Below the pieces are notes generated by a model. It worked only from the letters and a program-made list of their open reading frames with translations. It was not told the origin of the DNA and did no database searches. 64,000 bases of DNA from Panopea generosa (taxonomy: Eukaryota > Mollusca > Bivalvia > Adapedonta > Hiatellidae), in the NCBI GenBank assembly GCA_029582155.1, contig CM055897.1, positions 18,307,535-18,371,534 on the forward strand, given 5' to 3'. Numbering within the stretch: the first letter of the stretch is position 1; each line of letters begins with the position of its first letter. A program made the translations under genes and the position numbers. Of this stretch, positions 39,801 through 51,000 are shown piece by piece.

Positions 39801-42800
39801 AACGGTAATTGAATTGTTTTTCGGAAGAAGTTTTCAACACTGTATAAAGTAAATGAAACTTGAATTAAGAATAAATTCATGTTTTTGAAATCTTAGCAAG
39901 AACGGAACATATTAACTTCTTAGAGAGAGAAAGAGTATAATTACATTACGTCCAAACTCTTTGACTGTCTAAATTCGAATATTTTGTATCGATACTATGG
40001 ACATTAAGTAGACTGTATTGAAACTATTATCATAAAAATTATGACACAACGCTGATCTGTTTGATAACCCTTTAATGCAGATATAGACTAACAATAAAGG
40101 TTCGAAACAGTTGTACCCCAAAGCATCTAAAAGCATAACCACATTAAGGTCTCGAACTGCATAATATAGACGGAAATTAGAAGATGTAATCTACTTAAGG
40201 AATTAATGAAATGTTTAACTTTATAAAACTGATTTAGAATAATAAGCCTTTGGATTTATATACATAATGTGCAAAGAAACACCCGTTGACCACTAACTAA
40301 CGCATACAGGGCCATCCATGTAGCATGTATGATAATAGTCTGGCACATTTTACACATTTTCGTTTCATGATATAACGAAGGATGTGACGTTTCCTAGTGA
40401 GTTTTATAACTGAACGTTATGAGATTATAGCCTTTGTTGCCATTTTTTCTAATAATTGTAAAATATTAACTGTAATTATATTCAAGTATTTATGTATTTG
40501 TTTTGCTAAGATAGCTTTTTCATTTTTAATGCTGCGTAATCGATATAGAGCTTTTTATTATATTTCTTTACGAAATGATTGAACTTACTGATGAAAGACA
40601 AACTGAAAACAAGCAGTAACCATGCAATCGCACTATAATATATCTAAGGCGAATCTTGCATTAGTGCTCATTTATTATTGAATTTATTAAACGAGTTGAC
40701 AAAACTATGTTATGTAAGGCTCTGCCAGACATCAGTTTGATAAAATCAATAGTAAACACGAATGTAAGATTAGTTTTATCAAATAACTCAGGAAAATGGT
40801 ATTTACAACATATCACCTATCTAAGGACCGAGGATAATTCAGCCCTGTTAGTGTCGGTCAATCATCGTTTGACGTTATGTCTCAAAATGACGTCATTCAA
40901 TTTTTACCTTTTCGGGCAAGTCGGAAAGTAGTTCGGTATTTTATGTATGACAGCCAAGTTCTACGGAAAGCACCGAGCGATCAATCATAAGTGATATTAT
41001 GCTAGGTTAAAATCAAAAATATGTCATAAGTTTATTATACCCCTGCATTGTTAAGTATGTGATAACACCTAACAATCCACACAATCATATGTAATGTGCA
41101 ATAACATAAGTATGTGTTATATTATTGAGTTATATTTGACAATGATTTATAATTAACAATGCAATTAACCTTTGTGCAGACGTACATACTTACTTTATTA
41201 CCGCAGGTCCGATTTGCTCGCGCAGCCCATGTGGGCAACTGCAGAATACAATGTTTGCCGCAAATGGTAGGAAATGGAGTCTGTGACAAAGCTTGTAACA
41301 CAGACCTGTGTGACTGGGACGGTGATGACTGTGGAGGTAAGTGTATGTACTGGGTCAAATTGTTTAAACATAATTAGTTTACTTCGATGATGAAACATGT
41401 TATTACAACAAATCACAATCAAAGTCTTACTGGGTAGAACCAGTACTTAGCATTCACGGATAACGTGTCTTGCTCAAAGATACAACATTTTGCAATGGCG
41501 AAAGATTGAACTCTCGACCTTCCGATCCCGGATCTAATAGTCTACCACAGGACCACTAATTCTAAAATGGTACACATCTAGTTGATAGCAGGGTATCTTA
41601 CTGATATGTATTAGTATTATGCCTTATTTTCTTATTTCCTTCGTTATTCAAGATGACGTTTATTATATGTGTTACTATATAAATTATATCAACATATTAG
41701 CTTCAAAATATTAGTATATAATAAGTGATTTTTTTAAAACTTATGTGATATATTTACTTCCAAGAGGTTGATTTTTGAATGAAAATATTGATATATGGAC
41801 CCGGGCGGTTCAATATAATACCGGCGATGACGTCATCCGGTCTAATATGCAATAAAAGTATTTCAATTGCTAAGTGGAGCGACACTTTTATATTTTTGTA
41901 TTGTTTTTTAATTTAATTGGTATAATATATCATATAATACATGTACATAGCGTTATTTGTGGTGTTCATTTAATAAAGAAGGGAGGTAATCAATTTCCCT
42001 TGTTGGTTTAAGCTAAGTGTTGTGTATTGTATATGTAACATAAATTGTTTAATCAATATCCTAAACAAGTCGAATAAGTCGTACAACCGGACAATTGATA
42101 GTTCTAAAGATGCCTGGAAACAATAGGAACATAAATGAAATTTTTTAGTTTTTAATATTATTTTGTTTCAGGTGAACCATTAGGGTATTTTCCTAAACAA
42201 ATAACATATACGACTACATTGTCATACACGAATTCCTTATACGACCATTTCTTTGGATACCGCCTTCGAACTCCACCGCAGCATGGACCTTTCATTGTAG
42301 ATAAAAATGTCATGGAGGATTTAGAGGCATCGTAAGTGTGCTGTTTGTTTATATGCTGAAATAAATAATAAAGTAAGAGAGACTGGCAGGTTATGGGATT
42401 GTATATCTTTGAGTTTTATTCAATGTGAATTTTACGTTCATTTGAGTCAAATGTTAACTTTTATGATCAAATCGCTCTGTGTCGTGTCGGTCAACCCGTC
42501 TAACACTTCATTTTTCCATTTAAGCAAATGCAATTTATTTTAATGGATCCTGACAATCTTGCACAGTAGTTATAAATATATATTTTTTACTAGGGCCAAA
42601 ATTGGTAAAACTAACAGTTATCGCCCTTTTTATGAAATTTTGAGTAACGTTGTGTATACACCAGCTTCCGTATTTACTGTTATATCTCGTCCAAACGTCT
42701 GTTTTATAACAAAATATGTCCGACAAAATTTTCAATTGCCCAAATAGAAATAGAAATGGCTGACACATGGACTTGAATTTTCGGAAATTTTCGATAAGTG

Positions 42801-45800
42801 ACGAATTTGACCAACGAGTACTTTCTAGTATCCGCATTTGATATTGAATCTTGATCGACTTTAAACAGTCACATTTACATTAAAATCTGTTATTTACATG
42901 TGAAGGCTGGGTTCGGACAATTAAACATCAGATTTTGCACCAGTTTGCTTTATCTAAACACTAGCAACATTTTATATTGGCTCTAAACTAACACAGCATT
43001 TATGTAAATATATTATCTCAAAAACATTTTAAATTCGCCAAATTGTATAATACGGCCTTGTGTAAACTATAGCACAACACTCTTCTTTGGAATTTTATCA
43101 GATTTGTACACTAGTTCTTAAAGGTATTGAAATGATAAATTAAAATAAAAAAATATCTGCGTTATAACAATAACATTAACACACATTTACAAATTTTACT
43201 TTATTTTCACTCTCGCACAATCATTTTTAGTTGTGTTTGACGGAATATAATATACAATTATAGTTATACAACCATAATATCACGGAACAAATTGTGCTCA
43301 GGCCTTATTCATTAATTAATGTCCGATAGCTGCATGCTAATTATAGAACAAAATGCTGTATTTTTTTACACGCATTCTTATGACACACGTTAGCAAATCA
43401 TGTGCATGTGATCCATTTCTTTAGCTTTAAACAGAAAAAAAAGATTTATGTTAAAAAAATTATCAATATTTTTTTTTATAAAATAGTTCTTGAAACTTGT
43501 TCTCGATTTCATGTACACTACATCTATAGGATTTATGTGTTTCTCGATCATGCTATAAAGTAGTCCATAGTACGGATCCAACTCTCCTGATTGGGCCCGT
43601 TAACCCTTTACTTCATATAAACGGCTTTTGACACCTCTAATATAGACGCATTTTGACACCTAATATAGAATGCTTTTGAATTATTGGGTGAATTATATTT
43701 ATATTAACTGACTGCACTGTTTTCAAAGGCCATCTGTGATTGGTATCTATGGAGTAAAGGGTTTAATAGCAAAGTTGGGAAAGACACATTTGAGCAAAGC
43801 TTGAATGACGACACTAGTTTGTAAGCGTTTAATTGCTATGAATTGTGGGACAGGAATACAATTCTCTTTTTTTTTCATTTGGGGTTAAGAAACATGGTTC
43901 GGAAGATATCAAGTTCTTGGGCACACTGTGCTATAAAGAGGTTCATACCAATGTATTGCAAATACGTTCTGTAAGGTCCAAGACTTAAATTCATCAATAT
44001 TTTGAGTCAGACATTTAGACTCGGACTCTTAATGTCAAAAATGTAAGGTTCAAATAACATCTGTGTAACAAGACCATTGCTTTATTTAATTGCAGAAACA
44101 ATCAGTTTCAATGATTAGTTAAAATAAACTGTTACATGATCACAATTCTTATTAATAATTGTATATTTACAGGCCTTTACAAAAATGAAAGATCATGAGT
44201 CGATTCTCAGACTCAAGTTATTGATAAATTTAGGCCCAGGACTAAGCTAGGATAATGTTCTAAACTGTACCTTGATTCGGATCTTAAAAATTAACATTAA
44301 TAACGTTTACTGTCTTTTTATCATTTATAGTTTATTTCTGTATTCTTGTTTTTATTTATATCATTTTCTTTATTCTTTTAAAAATTTGGTAAATTAATAT
44401 CAAATAAGACATACATTATTTTAAAAAAATAAACAAATAAATTAAATATGAATTTTTTGGGTCTGAAATGGTAAATCTTATTTTAAAAACATATTCTGTA
44501 ATGCAGCTGAATTCATTTTTACAGATTTCCAGATGAGTGGGAGTTTACGTCATCTCAGAAGATAAGAAGTCACAAGGGCCTGCAATATCAGTTTGCATAT
44601 GTGCACTTTGTTATTGAATCCAGTTCTATACCAATGAGTAAACTATTTGAAGATTTAGATGTGGACGATTCAAAGTTAGATTCTTTCGTTTGACTCACTG
44701 ACATTCAGAAACATTTAAGAAACACTATGATAAGACAATATCATAAGGCATGTTGGGGGTTGATGAGAGTGGTTATGATTTATTGGAGTATATCTTTCGT
44801 TGTTGGATTTTTAATGATATTCAGCGACGAAGTTGACACTAAAATGGTGTCCAAGCCCATCCGGTTCTAATGGATCTGGTGGCCCCCAGAAAAAATATCT
44901 TTAGGATATATTTCCTGCGTTTTGTGGGCATTTCCAGCAAATATAGTGATGCCTTGGGTAGCAAATGTGCAAGTCCGGGCATTGTTGCGTAAAGGCAGTG
45001 ATGCTTATATATATATCAAATATGTTTGTAGACTCTCTAAAGGTGTTTAATGTTTCTAATGTAAGAAACAGGATCTTCTCGACTTTAAGTGTCGCATTTA
45101 ATAATTGTTGAATCACGTGATATTGTGCAATGAATGGTTTAGAGTATATCTTAATTCTATTTTAAAAAAATATCATCTCCTTATTTTTTTAAACCTCTTA
45201 AAATTAATATTGACACCACTATTTGTAGAAACTTTAAATTGTAGCAACAGTTTCAAAAGTATTTTAAGGAATATTTTTAGTCAATGGCGGTGTATATCAA
45301 CACTTTATTGTGTACTTTTTTTAAAAAATATTTCAGGTTGTTGTCAATCTCAGAACTAGAAACAATGGCAAAACGAATTAAAAGATCAGCCAAAGTAAAT
45401 GAAACGTTATATTACATATATCCATACATTGTATTATGTCATTTTTCTTATGAAAGTCAAGATTTTCTTCTATTTGTACATTTGGCAAAGGGACCCGTGA
45501 AGAAGAAGAAGCTGGTCATGTTTAACCAGACATCTCATCTGGCATGCATTGTTGTTGGGAGTTGTTGTTGTTGTTGGTAGTGGTGGTGGTGGTGGTGGTG
45601 TGTGTGGGGGAAGGGGGGGGGGGGGGGGAGGCGGTGTGTAGGGGATGGGGGTGAAACCTCCGTGGCCGAATGTTCCAATGCCCTGTCGTCTAATGACCAA
45701 TTATCTTTCGTCGCGATTTTTGGGATCGAACCCAGCTCGGTCCAAAAAAATTAAGGACAGATTACCAATTACTTACGGAAGAACAGTGAATCGACTCTGA

Positions 45801-48800
45801 TTCATTCTAATGTTTTCCTCTACCAATACAATTTGACATGCCATTTATAACATGTCCTTTACTGACAATTGTGTAAATCGTCATTCAATACACTGAAGCG
45901 TCAAAACAAAAACTTTGTTTAGATTTATTTACTTTACATCGACTGTGAAACAAGTTATTACAACTTAGCCAATTCACACTTGAAGCGGGGGAAACAAAGC
46001 CGTGATGGTGGATCGACCCCACGGCCACTGGACCACTCTGTCCACACTTGTTTAATGTAAATGTGGTTTGTACGAAACATAATACTATATGTATTATCAT
46101 ACTGTTTGCATATTTACTGTGCTGATGATTAAAGTTTTGTCAACATAATCACGATTTTCCAATGTTTGCTCGAAAGTAATGCTTGGAAAAAACATATTTC
46201 TCAATCTCAGACACATGTGAGACTAATGTTAGAAAAAAATACATTCTTCTTCTTCTTCTTCTTCTTCTTCTTTTCTTCTTCTTTTTCTTCTTCTTCTTCG
46301 CTTATAATGACCTGATTGGCTAAATGACCTGCATGCATCTGTGATCTTTGAAACAACATACATACTCGTGCTAAGTTAATTCATATGGTATTAAATTTTA
46401 AAGAGGTTGTGTGTTACTCCAACGAATTAATGGCACCCAGCTGACATATACTTTAGCCCAAAGGTTTAGCTAATGATTCTGAGATGGGTTATTATGATAT
46501 AACAGAGTAACTTGTGAAGTTGTGTATACTGTGATTTTTTTTTTGCAACAAGACAAAGAAAAATAAACAGACATCATGTTGTTGTTGCCTTTTTGAAGTG
46601 GCTGCCTTAATTTTGTTATTGCGCCATAGAATTACTTACTCTATCATTTCATATACGAGAATATTTTCCCCTATTTTTTCTCGTATTCTTCAGACCTTAG
46701 TTACGCTGAAGCAGTTACTGTTGAAGTGCTGTAATAGTACGTCAGCATCCTCAGTCAATGCAACTAATGCTCAACAAATAGAACAACAGTTTGAGAAACA
46801 TGTGGTAAATATATTGTTTAGTTTTATTATTTCAATTGCAACAATTATATCGGTATCGTTCATAACGACTTATTTCTGTTTGCATTCACAAATGTCAATC
46901 GGAATAACACTCGGCAATTTCCGCCTACAATTGAATAGACTGGTAGAGAGGTGTTGATATAGGTGATATAGGTATTGTCAAAAATACTCAATGTGTGATT
47001 TACCGTGACAAATTAATATATGATTAGAGAGACGTGCAAGTAACAGTAAAGGGGTAGATTACCGCATATCCAGTGTATCACATACCAGTGCAGGAAGGTA
47101 ATGGATACATATTTTCATAATATAACTACGGATTCAACGCTTGCTGTTATCCGTCTAGCTCGGCCCACGTACGTAAAATGCCGAATACCTTCTTAACTTG
47201 TCCAAACATGCAAAATGATAATTAAACATTGTAAATGACGTTATTGTGAGACTTGAATGACATACAATAATAACAACGGAATTTTATACAAGTGTACTGC
47301 TTTATAATGTAAATAGTTTCTTTCAAATTGATTTTTGTTCTGATCTATCTAAACGTTAATTGAAAAAATAAAATAAAAGGAAAATGTACGAATTTTTCAT
47401 ATTTCAAATTACGTTCTAAGAAGAATCTCACAGTTGCTTTAAATTCGTTGGCAAAAAGACATTATAATTCACCTACACGTTTGAATTTGTATATTTAAAT
47501 AGATCGTATTGCTTTCTTAATAAAAAATTGATCTATAAACAAAAGTATTCGTTTTATATAGTTGAATTCAACCCATGTCATCACTTTAACTGGATGACAT
47601 CACAAATACGTAATAATAGGTACACATGTTTAGCCACGTATGTAATCAATAGGTATCTTTAAATTACTGATAAATTGAAAGATTTTAGGAGAAATAAATT
47701 AATACTAGATATATTGAATTAATATTTAAGAACGCATACAATGGCGTCTTACCGCTTTTTTCCATTTTTGTACCATGTGATCGAAATTATTTCTAAAACA
47801 GTGTTGTTGTTTCAATTGTAGGCGTAAATTAATGTTAAATGAATTAATTTTCTTAATAATGTGATAAAAAGAATCTTACATTCGCAGCTTAAGTTATAAT
47901 TTAATTTATTAAACCCGACAGAGTCTTGTATGATTATATATATTTGTCAACGCGTTTAATAATAAATCAGCACTCATGTTAGATCCACTAAATATGACGC
48001 AAACTAGATGCAATGTGTAATGATTTTTATTGCTTTTTTAATATAAAAAAATATATATTAAAAGTACACATATAACATATTTTTCCATATGGTAAATAAT
48101 CGTTTATTATTTTTGTTATCAAAGAAGGAACGGTTATCAAAGTAGTCAGCTATTATTTACTCTGGGGACCTGTATACTCTGCGTAGTAATTACTTATTAG
48201 CAACATAAGTTATAAGTTTAACTAATTATATATGACCTTGTTATATTTCAGCCTAAAGTTACCAGATATATGTTTACCCACTGTCGTGAGTTTGTTAAGT
48301 TTGTTAGGAAGAGTCTTCCAATTATCAACAAACGCAAGTAATAATGAGATTTTTTTCTTCAAAATTTTCAAATTGGCTATAATTTTTTCTCCAGTATATC
48401 ATGCCTGTATATACTCGATGACCCCGTTTTGCCTCGAATTGCCAGTTAACACGATTTATATATTTAAACATTCAAAAATAATACATTGAAAAGGGATTTT
48501 CTAACTTGGGCTAGGTTACACTGAAATAGATTTCCCGCTTGAAATTGCAACATACTTTGTGACGAATAAAATGGATCACATGATTGCATTTGGATTGGTC
48601 AGCTTGTATTTTTAAAGTCCTCAAATTACCATAGCCATCTGTTATCTGCCTATAAAAACCGCGGTAGTATTGTGATTATTGTGTTGAATGCCCTTGCCTT
48701 ATCAATAACAACACTAAATACATGTTTACCTCAAAGACTGTCTCAAGACCGACCAACGTAATCTGTGATCTTTCTTCGCAATCGAACTTAAATAAATTAA

Positions 48801-50945
48801 TATTTACTGTATTCATTCATTGCTGAATGTACATTACGCAGCTAACAAAAGAAAATAACATCTTAGTGTTTCATTGAGGCTTTTCATATTTATAGGGCAG
48901 TGCTAAAAATGAAGCCAACTATAGTATTTACATATGTAAAAATGTCTCCAAACATGTATTGGCATACACTTGTAAATAACTGATAAGGCTGATTATAAAC
49001 ATGTCAGCATTGTCGATTGAAAGTGTCTTACTGGCAAGAGGTCTAACTGAGGTTGTCCCAAACGCTTTATATAAGACATTTTGCCAGCTATTTGACAATC
49101 TATGGTTCTGTCCTAGTTTGTTAGACAACCTAGGTGCCATATGTTTTGAAAATGACGTATGTATCATTATCTACATTCAATATTGTCCAGGTTGAACTGA
49201 AAACATTAACCTCAATGAAATTTGCAGACACAGATCTTGTACTAGTATTTGAGGGTGTATTGATATTTAGATATCCTTTAGATATCATATTTTGTAGCTA
49301 CAAAACATATAAGCACCAATATTGGAATTATCTATCATGCAGTTAATCATCCCTGTTCAATGGTCAATACTGATTTCATATAATTAAGCTCAATTTATTT
49401 TTATTTTCAGGTTTAAAGTCACGAACGACAATGCATTTCTATTCGTAGCTCTAAGAAACAACGTTAAAACAATAACGAAATCATTTCAAAAGATCAAATT
49501 ACAGTCCAAGGTTTGTAACTAAACATTAAACAATGAAAATATTCATATGGGATCCTCAAAACACTAATGTAACGTCTTTCAAGCTAGTGGACTATCCTGA
49601 AGATTTTAAGTTTACATTTTTTTATGAAAAATGATTAAATATCCTACACTGGATGAAACTTCGAAGAATGATTAATTGACAATTTTGTTTAAATAAATTT
49701 CAATAATTTCTTCCAAGTTTGGTTGTATTGTCAAAATTCTGAACAAACCACGGAACACCTACACAATCAATTAGAATCCGGTAATCTAGTTTAACAGTAG
49801 TACTACAAAAAATAACACTAAGCTCCTCATGATGCCACATGAACGTTAAAACAAAGATCTAATAACATTTCAATATCATCAGTCCATTTTTTTAAAAAAT
49901 TCTATAATATAAACAAGATAGCCAGTGTGCTATTTTACTTTAGGACACAAATAAACGTGACACGTTACGTTTCGCACGGAGCAGCGATTTTCAACTTGTT
50001 CCAGTAGTTTAATAGTCATGAGGCACTATCGATTTCCATACGGGAAGGAAAATACACCGGTCAAAAATAACTCCGCTCGCTCTGTAGTTGTAGTCCAGTA
50101 AATATATGGTTATTTTACGTCAACCCGGACAAAATTGCTAACATAATGTTTCATAGTGTATTTTTCTATAAGTGCATATTTTGTAACAATATGTTTCTTA
50201 TAACAAAAGCAACATAGTTAAGATCATGTGGAGTCTTAATGTATTGTAATTTTGCTTTTGAGCATGTGAGATTTACCAATTTTATTGTGTAAATCTGTAA
50301 TTATTTTTGGGTTAAAGCGGACGCAATTGCTACATAATACAATCATGCTGAATTTTCTTATTCATAAGTCTTTTTTGCAAAACATATGAAAATACAGCAA
50401 TAAAACAAAAGGAAAACTTTGTTTTAGTTCAAACTCATTACATGTTCAAAAAATGTTTATTCTCTGAATAGGTCATAACTGACACAAATCATTAGTTTTA
50501 CACTTTTTCGTGTTACCTAAAATAGTATATGCTTTATGTTGATAAATTTGTTTACTAATTAAATAGCTAATTGAGGTAATTAGAAACCATTTTATACTAA
50601 AACTGTGTAATTGGGGTATGTGACATTACCCCTCCCAATTCTATAAAGCATATCCCTGATTATTTCGAAAATGTGAATAAGTTGTTTTCATTATATATTG
50701 CATCATAATATATCGGATGTTTACTGTAATTAAACAATGTGAAATATTTAAGTTTTAGTTCAAACTTAATTATCATCTAACTGTTAAATGATTACTCTTT
50801 CATACTCCATACAACCTCATTTTTTTAAATATCAGTTTCATAACAAAACATTTTCTATCCATTAAATCACACGTTTAGGACATTTTAAACCGTAATATAC
50901 TAAAGATTTTCGTTTGGAAAATGTGGAATTAACCCCACCCACTCA

Positions 50946-51000
<55 letters not shown>

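Larger units (their letters stand above)
37435..41206. other. Intron 10, 3.8 kb
   Basis: It contains the 68-bp minisatellite (38284-38962) and a partial SINE type E (39600-39690). The frames at 37524-37715, 37712-37990, 39289-39592 and 40707-40931 do not resemble known proteins. Confidence 0.5.

Noticed and set aside
44675-44703. In-frame TGA in the exon 13 open frame, as a pseudogene stop or selenocysteine
   Set aside because: The GTTAGA donor at 44675 removes it, and splicing to exon 14 restores the conserved EF-hand in phase.
46598-46957. 119-codon open frame as a separate membrane protein
   Set aside because: Its centre is exon 15 of the GNPTAB-like gene (46694-46804). The hydrophobic outer parts are intron translation.
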